Shown: piece by piece, positions 1 to 6,323 of the stretch
How positions within the stretch are numbered: position 1 is the stretch's first letter
Layout of the letters: every line of letters starts with the position of its first letter
Source of the DNA: a candidate division FCPU426 bacterium
Lineage (GTDB): Bacteria > Oederibacteriota > JAAXVQ01 > JAUVAV01
Direction of reading: 5' to 3'
NCBI GenBank assembly: GCA_030619365.1
Contig: JAUXBQ010000126.1
Location: forward strand, 1-7,661
Length of the DNA stretch: 7,661 nucleotides
Position numbers and translations under genes: made by a program
The notes under the pieces: generated by a model
What the model saw: the letters and a program-made list of their open reading frames with translations, nothing else
Told to the model about the DNA's origin: nothing
Database searches by the model: none

Positions 1-1000
1 GCGTTGATACCTTCCGCGCTTCCGCTCACATGACTCCAATTGCCGCCAGTATAATGCTTGGCATAGATATTATGGGATTCATACCAGGTCACATAGGGCG
101 TGCCGTTATAAACAGCAATGGCCGGCCTATCTGCAGACGACCCACTATTTATGTTCAGACTTTCCACGCTTCCGCTGACATGATTCCAATTGCCGCCAGT
201 ATAACGCTTGACATAGAGTTGATTGGGAAACCCTTCATTCCAAGTCACATAGGGTGTGCCATTATAAACAGCAATGGCTGAATAATATGCATGTTGTCCT
301 GTATTTACATTTAAACTACCTCCGCTGACATGCTGCCAGTTACCGCCTGTATAACGCTTGACATAGATTTGATAATGCGTGCCATTGCTTTCGACCCAAG
401 TCACATACGGTGTGCCATTATAAACCGCAATGGCAGGATCGTATGCATGTTGTCCTGTATTTACATTTAAACTCTGTACACCTCCGCTGACATGCTGCCA
501 GTTACCGCCTGTATGATATTTGACATAAATTTGGTTTACAGAGGAGGCATTGTATTCTTGCCAGGTCACATAGGGTGTGCCAGTATAAACTGCGATATCA
601 GGATGATTTGCATGCATGTTTGTATTTACATTCAGGCTTACTGCGCCACTAACATGACTCCAATTCACGCCTGTATGATATTTGACATAAATTTGGTTTA
701 TAGAGGATGCACTGTGTTCCTGCCAGGTCACATATGGTGTGCCATTATAAGCGGCAATAGCCGGGTAAGACGCATACAAGTCTGTGATTACATTCAAGTG
801 TTCTTCAACGCCGCTGACATGATGCCAATTACCGCCGGAATATTCTTTTACATAAACCAGCACGGTGCCGCCGCGGGTTTCATGCCAAGTGACAAATGGG
901 GTGTTATTATCAACAGCAATATCAGAAAATAGCGCAACTTCATCCTGCCTTACGTTCAGATTCTCTTCAACCCCGCTAACATGCTCCCATCCGCCCCAGG
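1..1000 (-). repeat. Coding tandem repeats of about 150-165 bp inside the secreted protein gene
   Basis: Near-copies of a 150-165 bp unit follow one another in frame. On the plus strand, a WxHVSG-coding core (for example gctgacatg then ccaattgccgcc or ccagttaccgcc) recurs near 25, 175, 327, 489, 650, 816 and 979. The middle units are most alike: 286-317 and 442-473 are identical over 32 bases. Unit lengths of 50, 54 and 55 codons come from small in-frame insertions in the loops. High DNA identity between neighbours suggests fairly recent duplication or gene conversion. Confidence 0.88.
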
Positions 1001-1067
1001 CTGATAAGGCCGGCAGGTTCCATCCTGTAATAAGCAATATTGCACATATTATTTTTTTCATACGCAT
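1..1067 (-). CDS. Secreted tandem-repeat protein, probable beta-propeller (partial, stop codon beyond left edge)
   Basis: The minus-strand frame is open for 355 codons from an ATG at 1067 to the window edge. The N-terminus is a signal peptide: basic MRMKK, a hydrophobic stretch to about residue 19, and a likely signal peptidase I site after ALSA (residue 23). The rest is a run of 50-55-residue units, each with AIAVYNGTPYVTW, then an acidic turn, then IYVKRYTGGNW and HVSG. The Trp of WxHVSG falls at residues 27, 81, 136, 190, 244, 294 and 344, so six units are complete and a seventh starts. The first is the most diverged. Unit size and W/Y/G-rich strands suggest beta-propeller blades (inference), with a role outside the cytoplasm, perhaps ligand or glycan binding. 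No catalytic motif is visible. GAGGG lies 4 bases before this ATG; the ATG at 1061 is an equally possible start. The gene is divergent from the radical SAM gene. Confidence 0.9.
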   Translation of the reverse strand, partial: MRMKKIICAILLITGWNLPALSAWGGWEHVSGVEENLNVRQDEVALFSDIAVDNNTPFVTWHETRGGTVLVYVKEYSGGNWHHVSGVEEHLNVITDLYASYPAIAAYNGTPYVTWQEHSASSINQIYVKYHTGVNWSHVSGAVSLNVNTNMHANHPDIAVYTGTPYVTWQEYNASSVNQIYVKYHTGGNWQHVSGGVQSLNVNTGQHAYDPAIAVYNGTPYVTWVESNGTHYQIYVKRYTGGNWQHVSGGSLNVNTGQHAYYSAIAVYNGTPYVTWNEGFPNQLYVKRYTGGNWNHVSGSVESLNINSGSSADRPAIAVYNGTPYVTWYESHNIYAKHYTGGNWSHVSGSAEGIN

Positions 1068-1100
1068 TTTACCCTCTGATATAATACCCTTCTACTATAT

Positions 1101-1109
1101 AGTATAGCA
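1101..1109 (-). promoter_or_regulatory. Probable extended -10 promoter for the secreted repeat protein
   Basis: Read on the minus strand, TGCTATACT is an extended -10 element (TGn followed by TATACT), about 34 bases upstream of the ATG at 1067. The expected -35 position holds only a weak match (TGATTA, 1129-1124). The -10 overlaps a perfect 12-bp palindrome, TACTATATAGTA (1093-1104), which could be an operator or simply AT-rich symmetry. No transcript data are available, so this is a motif call. Confidence 0.45.
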
Positions 1110-1172
1110 TAAGTTTTTGTTTATAATCACGGCAGTCATTTTTATTTGAATTCCGGGGATTACCCCGTTATA

Positions 1173-1270
1173 TTGGAGCGGATAATCCTCGGCTTAAAAA
1201 AAATCCGTGAAGTTGCCCGGATCGGGACGTAAAAAAGAGAATTGAGGAACTGGAAAGCAAGGCGGAATAG
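1173..1270 (+). pseudogene. Possible short remnant of a decayed coding sequence
   Basis: Within the 286-bp gap between the divergent genes, one frame from 1173 reads LERIILGLKKIREVARIGT and hits a stop at 1230-1232. A second frame picks up at 1229 as VKKRIEELESKAE and stops at 1268-1270. Together they read like the amphipathic charged C-terminus of a protein broken by a frameshift beside the A-run at 1231-1236. There is no start codon with a ribosome binding site, and the piece is too short to assign to a family. Chance is a real alternative. The rest of the gap holds only a small hairpin (CGGGG/CCCCG, 1154-1167) and the promoter listed separately. Confidence 0.2.
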
Positions 1271-1353
1271 CGGTAGAGACGTACGGCCGCACTTCTTCGC
1301 TGAATAATAACCAGGAAAAGCCGAGTGGGATATCTTTAAATAGGCGGACAGAA

Positions 1354-2301
1354 ATGAGCTACATTTATGGTCCAGTACCTTCACGCAGACTAGGACGGTC
1401 GTTGGGCGTAGATCTCGTCCCCTTCAAAACCTGTTCGTATGACTGTATATATTGTCAATTAGGCCGCACAACTTGTAAAACAGTCGAGCAGAAGGAATGG
1501 ATGCCTCTGGAAAAAATCTGGCAGGAACTTCAGACCAGGCTTTTCAAGCAACCGGATTTTATTACTCTCGGCGGATCAGGTGAACCTACTCTCTTTTCCC
1601 GAACAGGGGAGCTGATAGATAGAATCAAAACGATGACTAAAATTCCCGTGGCAATTTTGACAAACGGATCTCTACTATGGAAGGAGAACGTTCGCAAACA
1701 GCTGTTGAAGGCGGATTTGGTTATACCCTCGCTGGATGCGGGTGATGAAGAGATGTTTCAGGCTGTAAACAGGCCTCAAGCGGATATTACTTTTAGAAAA
1801 ATGCTGGAAGGCTTGATTCGATTTCGCCAGGAATATCAAGGGCAATATTGGCTGGAGGTTTTGTTAATTGAGGGCTATACAGCCACGGAGACCGAAGCAG
1901 CTAAAATCGCGAAATGTGCGGCGCTTATTAAGCCTAAACGCATTCAGTTAAATACCGTCACCCGTCCGCCGGCAGAAAAATTTGCGCTGAATGTCTCGCC
2001 AACGCGGCTCACGGAGCTGGCTAAGCTATTCAATCCGACCGCGGAAGTCATTGCTGATTTCGAAAATAGTTCTCAACCGGCCGAATTTTCCGCTAATCGC
2101 GAAGAAATTCTGAATTTATTGCGAAGGCGACCTTGCTCCCTGTCTGATATTGCCAATGGGCTGGGTCTGCATCGGAATGAAGTTTTGAAGCATATCGAAA
2201 AAATGGCGGCGCAAAATCAAATTACCAAGTCGTCAATCAAGGGAGCCGCATATTACGCGGTTAAAGGTGGCTCCACAACTAACCTACCATTGGAAGATTG
2301 A
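1354..2301 (+). CDS. Radical SAM protein, COG0731-like, with C-terminal winged helix
   Basis: This 315-residue protein opens with GPVPSRRLGRSLGVDL, the signature N-terminus of the COG0731 radical SAM group. The CX3CX2C cluster motif follows at C27, C31 and C34 (CSYDCIYC) and would hold the [4Fe-4S] cluster that cleaves S-adenosylmethionine. GGSGEPTL (73-80) is the usual glycine-rich SAM-contact strand; ILTNGSLL (101-108) and the strand ending in PSLDAG (125-130) complete a typical half-barrel. Residues about 249-303 look like a winged helix-turn-helix (REEILNLL, then SLSDIANGLGLHRNEVLKHI), which could bind nucleic acid or a partner. COG0731 includes the tRNA wyosine-base enzyme TYW1 of archaea, but bacterial members such as this one have no settled substrate. 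A weak ribosome binding site, AGGCGG (1342-1347), sits 6 bases before the ATG. It is apparently a single-gene unit. Confidence 0.92.
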   Translation: MSYIYGPVPSRRLGRSLGVDLVPFKTCSYDCIYCQLGRTTCKTVEQKEWMPLEKIWQELQTRLFKQPDFITLGGSGEPTLFSRTGELIDRIKTMTKIPVAILTNGSLLWKENVRKQLLKADLVIPSLDAGDEEMFQAVNRPQADITFRKMLEGLIRFRQEYQGQYWLEVLLIEGYTATETEAAKIAKCAALIKPKRIQLNTVTRPPAEKFALNVSPTRLTELAKLFNPTAEVIADFENSSQPAEFSANREEILNLLRRRPCSLSDIANGLGLHRNEVLKHIEKMAAQNQITKSSIKGAAYYAVKGGSTTNLPLED

Positions 2302-2324
2302 TATTTGCTTCCCCCCGCCAGGCA

Positions 2325-2341
2325 GCGAATACCCGATTCGC
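2325..2341. repeat. Short hairpin after the radical SAM gene
   Basis: GCGAAT (2325-2330) and ATTCGC (2336-2341) form a 6-bp stem with a 5-base loop, 24 bases past the radical SAM stop. No T-run follows, so it is not a standard intrinsic terminator. It could still protect the 3' end of the transcript or have no role. Confidence 0.35.
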
Positions 2342-2364
2342 CCCTACACCTTGTTTTCTGGTTG

Positions 2365-2373
2365 TGATATAAT
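2365..2373 (+). promoter_or_regulatory. Extended -10 promoter of the nfeD-slipin operon
   Basis: TGATATAAT is a perfect TATAAT hexamer (2368-2373) preceded by TGn (2365-2367). The -35 region at 2345-2350 (TACACC) is a poor match, as is common for extended -10 promoters. Transcription would start near 2380, about 30 bases before the ATG at 2410. This position argues against the TTG at 2374 as the nfeD start, since that codon would be upstream of the message. Confidence 0.6.
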
Positions 2374-2409
2374 TTGAAAGATCATTTCCTCCGGAAGCGA
2401 GCGAGCCGT

Positions 2410-3759
2410 ATGAAAAACAAGCTGGCAAGATTCAGTTTGGGAATAACCTATGGTTTGATGCTGTGCGCGGCGGCTGCCGGCCCGTCTCAGGCCCGGGAAA
2501 CGCCTGCCCCGGAACCGGCCGGTCCGGTAATCCAGTTGAACCTGGAAGGCATCGTGGACCCGGTCATGGCCAAGTACGTGGAGCGCGGCGTGCGGAGGGC
2601 GGAGAAACAATCGGCGCACTTGCTCGTCCTGGTGCTGGACACGCCCGGCGGCCTGGATCCTTCCATGCGCCGCATTGCCAAACAGCTTCTGAATACGCCG
2701 ATCCCCTCGGTGGTGTACGTGCACCCGGCCGGTGGCCGGGCCGCCTCGGCCGGCGCGTTTATCGGCCAAGCGGCCACCGTGCTGGCCCTGACGCCCGGGA
2801 CAAATATCGGCGCCGCCCACCCGGTGGATATCCAGGGAAAAAAAGCCTCGGACAAGGTCGCGAACGACGCTGCGGCGTATTTGATCGGCCTGGCGCGGCA
2901 GCGGGGCAGAAATGAAAAGCTGGCCGGCCAAATGGTTACGAACAGCATTTCCCTGACCGCCGAGCAGGCGGTGCAGGACAACGTGGCGGATATTCTGGCC
3001 GCCACCCCGGAAGAGCTTTGGCGGAAACTCTCAGGGCGGCGTGTCCAACAAGGACAGACCGAGCATATCCTGCAAGTGTCGGCCCAGGCCGTGCAGCTTC
3101 TGCCCATGCGCATGAACGAGCAATTTCTGCATGCCTTGACCAATCCGAACGTAACCTACGTCTTGTTTTTACTGGGAACCTACGGGCTGATTTACGAGCT
3201 GGCCAACCCCGGCGCGATCCTCCCCGGGGTCGCGGGCGCGATATGTCTCTTGCTGGCCCTGATGGGATTCGAGGGCCTGCCCATTTCCCTGGCCGGCGTC
3301 CTGCTGCTGGGCCTGGGAGCCCTGCTCCTGGTGCTGGAGGTTTTCGTGGTGAGCCACGGCATTCTGGCCACGGGCGGGGTGGTGGCCCTGATTTTGGGAT
3401 CGTTCATGGCCTTTCCCTCCGAACTGCCCGCGTTTAAGGTGGCCACCTCCATACTTATTACCATGATCGTAGTCACCGTGGGCTATGTGCTGCTGTTTCT
3501 GTTCGTGGCGCTCAAGCTGCGCCGGGCCATTGCCATCAGCGGCACCGAAAGCCTGGTCAACGCCCAAGGCACGGTGAAGGCCAAGACTCTGGCCGGCCTG
3601 CTGGTGCATGTTCGCGGCGATGATTGGCTGGTCACCCGCGATTCGGGAAAACTCAGACCCAGGCAAGCCGTGGAAGTCTTGGAAGTCCGGGGATTGAAAC
3701 TCAAGGTCAGGCCCGTGGCAACCACGCCCGCCGGGCCGGAACCCGCCAAGGAGGAATGA
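2410..3759 (+). CDS. nfeD: NfeD full-length membrane-bound Ser/Lys protease (ClpP class)
   Basis: Starting at ATG 2410 gives 449 residues with a clean signal peptide (MKNKLARF, a hydrophobic core, cleavage near SQA at residue 28). A longer frame from TTG 2374 would overlap the promoter and bury the signal. Domains in order: a ClpP-like protease domain (about 40-220) with VLDTPGGLDPSMR, the nucleophile Ser113 in GRAASAGAF, and the probable general base Lys149 in DKVANDAAAY; about five membrane segments (near 248-265, 270-287, 292-314, 317-335, 344-368); and a C-terminal OB-fold NfeD domain (about 375-437). This is the long NfeD form. Archaeal homologues cleave the C-terminal tail of the partner stomatin, so this one probably acts on the slipin encoded next. 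Ser and Lys are assigned by motif, not structure. The gene is visibly GC-rich compared with positions 1-2300. Confidence 0.93.
   Translation: MKNKLARFSLGITYGLMLCAAAAGPSQARETPAPEPAGPVIQLNLEGIVDPVMAKYVERGVRRAEKQSAHLLVLVLDTPGGLDPSMRRIAKQLLNTPIPSVVYVHPAGGRAASAGAFIGQAATVLALTPGTNIGAAHPVDIQGKKASDKVANDAAAYLIGLARQRGRNEKLAGQMVTNSISLTAEQAVQDNVADILAATPEELWRKLSGRRVQQGQTEHILQVSAQAVQLLPMRMNEQFLHALTNPNVTYVLFLLGTYGLIYELANPGAILPGVAGAICLLLALMGFEGLPISLAGVLLLGLGALLLVLEVFVVSHGILATGGVVALILGSFMAFPSELPAFKVATSILITMIVVTVGYVLLFLFVALKLRRAIAISGTESLVNAQGTVKAKTLAGLLVHVRGDDWLVTRDSGKLRPRQAVEVLEVRGLKLKVRPVATTPAGPEPAKEE
3748..3754 (+). promoter_or_regulatory. Strong ribosome binding site of the slipin, inside the end of nfeD
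   Basis: AAGGAGG lies within the last codons of nfeD (encoding the Lys-Glu-Glu end), 9 bases before the slipin ATG. The nfeD stop codon sits between the site and that ATG. This layout favours translational coupling of protease and scaffold. Confidence 0.8.
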
Positions 3760-3763
3760 AACC

Positions 3764-4621
3764 ATGGGTATTTACATCACACTGATCGGATTAGTACTCA
3801 TCATCGCCGTCATGGCGATCAAGATCGTGCCGGAATACCAGCGCCTGGTCCTGTTTCGGCTCGGGGCCTGCAAGGGGGACCGGGGACCGGGGCTGGTGAT
3901 TATCATTCCTTTTATCGACAAGGTGGTCAACGTGGACCTGCGCGAGATCTTCCTGGAGATCCCCTCCCAGACCTGCATTACCAAGGACAACGCGCCCATC
4001 TCCATTGACTTTCTCATCTATTTAAAAGTGACCAATCCCGTGCATTCGGTGGTGGAAGTGAGGAATTTTTCCGGCGCGGCCCAGGGGATCGCCATGACCA
4101 CCCTGCGCGCCGTGGTGGGCGACATTCCGCTGGACGACGTGCTGGCCAAGCGCGAGGAAATCAACCGGGTGCTGCGCGCCAAGCTGGACGACGTGACCGA
4201 ACGCTGGGGCGTTAAGGTGACCTCCGTGGAAATCCGGGAGATCGAGCCGCCGGCGGACGTGCAGGACGCCATGAACAAGCAAATGGCGGCCGAGCGCACC
4301 CGGCGCGCCATTGTGCTGGAAGCGGACGGCAAGAAGCAGTACGCCATTACCGTGGCCGAGGGCGACCGCCAGTCCAAGATACTGCAGGCCGAGGGCGAAC
4401 GGCAGGCCCAGATTTTAAAGGCCGAGGGGTATGCCCAGGCTCTGGAGAATATTTTTGCGGCCGCCAAACACATTGACGACAAGACCATCAGTCTGCAGTA
4501 TCTTGACGCATTGAAGGTCATCGGCGAGAGCCCGTCGGCCAAATACGTACTGCCCATGGACTTCCTGGGCTTCATGAAACCCCTGGTGGAGCGCGTCAGC
4601 GCCGCAGCCAGCAAGAAATAA
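3764..4621 (+). CDS. Slipin (stomatin/prohibitin-type SPFH membrane protein)
   Basis: This 285-residue protein has one N-terminal hydrophobic anchor (about 3-21) and then the SPFH domain (about 22-180). Hallmarks are EYQRLVLFRLG, GPGLVIIIPFIDKV, the strand with TKDNAPISIDFLIYLKV, TTLRAVVGDIPLDDVLAKRE, and WGVKVTSVEIREIEPP. A charged helix (about 175-235) follows with an 11-residue repeat, AEGDRQSKILQ / AEGERQAQILK / AEGYAQALENI, the oligomerising coiled coil typical of stomatins. The C-terminus (YVLPMDFLGFMKPL) carries the hydrophobic patch that resembles the segment cut by NfeD proteases in archaeal homologues. SPFH proteins form ring-like membrane microdomains that hold proteases or channels. 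It starts four bases after the nfeD stop, so the two form an operon. Length and start match the family well. Confidence 0.95.
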   Translation: MGIYITLIGLVLIIAVMAIKIVPEYQRLVLFRLGACKGDRGPGLVIIIPFIDKVVNVDLREIFLEIPSQTCITKDNAPISIDFLIYLKVTNPVHSVVEVRNFSGAAQGIAMTTLRAVVGDIPLDDVLAKREEINRVLRAKLDDVTERWGVKVTSVEIREIEPPADVQDAMNKQMAAERTRRAIVLEADGKKQYAITVAEGDRQSKILQAEGERQAQILKAEGYAQALENIFAAAKHIDDKTISLQYLDALKVIGESPSAKYVLPMDFLGFMKPLVERVSAAASKK

Positions 4622-4769
4622 TTCGCCGTCCCCCAGGCGGGCGTAAATCAGTTTTTATAAGATTTGCAGTAAAAGGGTAATCCCTGGATCCCCGATTCAA
4701 GCCTTCGGGGATCCAGATGCAATTTGGACAGCACCGACGAAAACCGCGCCCAAAGAGGGGAGCCCGAGC
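4622..4769. other. Intergenic gap between slipin and ACP genes
   Basis: This 148-bp gap separates the protease/scaffold operon from the fatty-acid/polyketide genes. It holds a weak 4-bp hairpin (CGCC 4624-4627 / GGCG 4636-4639) with a T5 run only 12 bases later (4652-4656), so any terminator there is poor. TATAAG (4656-4661) resembles a -10, but no -35 matches. The main element is the inverted repeat listed separately. I see no convincing promoter, so the ACP genes may be read from nfeD or from an unrecognised promoter. Confidence 0.5.
4684..4716. repeat. Perfect 12-bp inverted repeat, REP-like dispersed palindrome
   Basis: CTGGATCCCCGA (4684-4695) and TCGGGGATCCAG (4705-4716) are exact reverse complements around a 9-base loop. 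No T-run follows (ATGCAATTTGG), so it is not a simple terminator. The wording (GGATCCCCG...CGGGGATCC) resembles dispersed intergenic palindromes found in many copies in some bacterial genomes. Whether it is multicopy here cannot be seen from one window. Confidence 0.6.
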
Positions 4770-5030
4770 ATGTCCGACAACCTGGAACAGGAAATCAAGG
4801 ATGTTGTGGTGGAAATTATGGAAGTGGACCCAGGGGAGGTAAAACTGGACGGCCCCCTGGATCAGATCATGCAGATCGATTCCGTGGTCCTATTGGAAGT
4901 ACTGGTGACCCTGGAACGCAAGTATGACATTTCCATCCAGGAGGAGGAGTTACAACAGATTTCGAAGTTAGGACAAGTGGTGGAGCTTATCCGAAAAAAG
5001 CAGGCGCAAAAAACAGAGAATGCGGAATAA
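4770..5030 (+). CDS. Acyl carrier protein
   Basis: This 86-residue acidic protein fits the ACP fold. The phosphopantetheine attachment site is Ser38 in QIDSVVLLEVLV, a variant of the usual DSL motif with Val after Ser. It is followed by helix II with the acidic face (LLEVLVTLERKYDISI) and the helix III/IV region to about residue 76. The tail (KKQAQKTENAE) is charged and probably disordered. GAGGGG (4755-4760) lies 9 bases before the ATG. It sits just upstream of an active ketosynthase and a dead one, so it is more likely a dedicated carrier for that pathway than the housekeeping AcpP, which usually sits with fabD/fabG/fabF. This assignment to the pathway is inferred from context. Confidence 0.92.
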   Translation: MSDNLEQEIKDVVVEIMEVDPGEVKLDGPLDQIMQIDSVVLLEVLVTLERKYDISIQEEELQQISKLGQVVELIRKKQAQKTENAE

Positions 5031-5070
5031 TTCCCAGACCCCCTGGTCCGGCCAGAAAAACACAGACTGA

Positions 5071-5077
5071 AAAGGAG
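5071..5077 (+). promoter_or_regulatory. Ribosome binding site fixing the ketosynthase start
   Basis: AAAGGAG ends 4 bases before the ATG at 5082. It supports that start, from which the protein begins directly with the typical ketosynthase strand VYITGLGIMSPIG. Confidence 0.7.
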
Positions 5078-5081
5078 AAGC

Positions 5082-6323
5082 ATGCAGGATGTATATATAA
5101 CCGGTTTGGGAATTATGAGCCCCATCGGGACCAGGGTCGACTCGTTCTGGAAAGCATTGCTGGCCGGGACTTCGGGAATTAAACCGGTTCGCAAATTCAA
5201 TACGGATGCCATGCCGATTAAGGTGGGAGCTGAACTCGAACCTCTGCAGGCCGATGCCTTTTTAAGCCAGGAGGAGATTGATTCGGCCAGCACGTTAACT
5301 GCCGCTGGAATTGCCGCCGCCCGCCAGGCCCTGGCAGATGCGCGCTTGCTCTCACCCCTGGGTCATTCTCAAGATCCGATGCTGAAACTTTTCTATGGGA
5401 CCTCGAACGCCGGGTTAAACGACAATGAAAAAGCTTTTCGGCGTTATTGGGAAGAAAAGCGCGCATTGAGCCTGCCCTCGGAAATACCCCAATACCGGGA
5501 ACGGCAAGTAACCGAAATTTTACCCCGCATAGCCCGCGCCTTGAGATTAAAAGGCGCTCAGACCATGAATACCAACACCTGTGCTGCCGGAGGATATGCC
5601 ATTTCCCTGGCAGCGGATCAAATCCGGCTGGGCCAAACGGATATAGCTTTATGTGGAGGAGCCGATGTTTTTGCCGAGGTGGTCTTCGCCGGGTTTATTA
5701 ATTTGCATGCCTTGGCCCCGGAAAAATGCCAACCCTTTGAGCGTAATCGCAAAGGAACAATTTTAGGCGAAGCGGCGGCCATGCTGGTGGTGGAATCACG
5801 GGAGTCCATGGAACGGCGTGGAGTACGGCCCTGGGCGCGGCTGGCCGGAGAAGGCTGGTCAGCCGATGCCTGCCATCTGTCCGCTCCCCAGCCGCAAGGG
5901 CAGGGTTTAGTGGAATCCATGCAGCGCGCCTTGCTGTCAGCCGGCCTGCCCAAGGATAAGATCGGCTGTGTGCTGGCCCACGGGACCGGTACGGTCAGCA
6001 ATGACCTGGCAGAAGCCTGTGCCTTGCGCGAAGTCTTTGGTGAGGCGATTCCTCCGGTTACTGCCATTAAATCAATGTTGGGCCATTCCCAGGGCGCGGC
6101 CAGCGCAGTGGATACGCTGGCGGCTGTGTTGATGCTTCATCACGGTCTTATTCCGCCCGTTATTAACTATGAGGAGCCTGATCCGGATTGTTCGCTGCCC
6201 TGTGTGGCAGGGAAGGCGCGGAAAGCCGGCTTGGAAGCCTGTCTGGTGAATGCCTCAGGATTTGGCGGGAACAATATCAGTTTAGTGCTCTGCCGGCCGG
6301 GTTCCGGAGGTCGGGCAAGATGA
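5082..6323 (+). CDS. Beta-ketoacyl-ACP synthase (KAS II/type II PKS KS-alpha type), catalytically complete
   Basis: This 413-residue thiolase-fold condensing enzyme has the full Cys-His-His set: nucleophile Cys167 in NTNTCAAGGYA, His300 in AHGTGTVSND, and His335 in GHSQGAAS, with the conserved Lys330 just before it. The N-terminus VYITGLGIMSPIG and the C-terminal glycine loop NASGFGGNNIS are standard for FabF-like enzymes. It would carry out decarboxylative condensation of malonyl-ACP with an acyl-ACP, using the ACP encoded 51 bases upstream. Two small departures: TVSND replaces the usual TxxND, where x-x is often PL, and GHSQGAAS replaces the common GHTxGAAG. The stop overlaps the start of the next gene (ATGA), a pattern seen for KS-alpha/KS-beta pairs in type II polyketide and aryl polyene clusters. 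Housekeeping FabF is the alternative, but the dead partner argues against it. Confidence 0.94.
   Translation: MQDVYITGLGIMSPIGTRVDSFWKALLAGTSGIKPVRKFNTDAMPIKVGAELEPLQADAFLSQEEIDSASTLTAAGIAAARQALADARLLSPLGHSQDPMLKLFYGTSNAGLNDNEKAFRRYWEEKRALSLPSEIPQYRERQVTEILPRIARALRLKGAQTMNTNTCAAGGYAISLAADQIRLGQTDIALCGGADVFAEVVFAGFINLHALAPEKCQPFERNRKGTILGEAAAMLVVESRESMERRGVRPWARLAGEGWSADACHLSAPQPQGQGLVESMQRALLSAGLPKDKIGCVLAHGTGTVSNDLAEACALREVFGEAIPPVTAIKSMLGHSQGAASAVDTLAAVLMLHHGLIPPVINYEEPDPDCSLPCVAGKARKAGLEACLVNASGFGGNNISLVLCRPGSGGRAR
6306..6310 (+). promoter_or_regulatory. Ribosome binding site and ATGA overlap that decide the start of the second synthase gene
   Basis: GGAGG lies 9 bases before the ATG at 6320, whose last two bases plus the next A form the TGA stop of the ketosynthase gene (6321-6323). 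Longer in-frame starts such as 6188 would overlap the ketosynthase by over 130 bases and encode no family-like sequence. The layout implies translational coupling and near-equal amounts of the two subunits. Confidence 0.8.

Noticed and set aside
30..932. Plus-strand open frames at 30-281 and 492-932 that encode repeat-like sequences
   Set aside because: They are antisense shadows of the minus-strand repeat gene. They repeat only because the underlying DNA does, lack ribosome binding sites, and the minus strand has a signal peptide and one uninterrupted frame.
1..1000. Tandem array as a possible CRISPR
   Set aside because: Units are 150-165 bp, diverged, and all in one reading frame. There are no short identical repeats with unique spacers.
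2374..2409. Longer nfeD start at TTG 2374
   Set aside because: It overlaps the TATAAT -10 element, would lie upstream of the predicted transcript start, and would put 12 charged residues before a clear signal peptide.
2344..4614. Long minus-strand open frames across nfeD and the slipin gene (for example 2344-2931, 2487-3143, 3169-3765, 4018-4614)
   Set aside because: They are opposite two well-supported genes in GC-rich DNA where spurious open frames are expected, and their proteins are low-complexity in His, Gly, Arg or Ser with no family motif.
4622..4661. Intrinsic terminator after the slipin gene
   Set aside because: The only stem is 4 bp and the T-run is 12 bases away, so it does not meet the usual form.
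5447..5701. Plus-strand open frame inside the ketosynthase gene
   Set aside because: It is out of frame with a fully conserved synthase sequence and has no motif of its own.
6188..6319. Upstream extension of the second synthase gene to 6188
   Set aside because: It lies wholly inside the ketosynthase gene in another frame. The ATG at 6320 has GGAGG and gives the expected family N-terminus.
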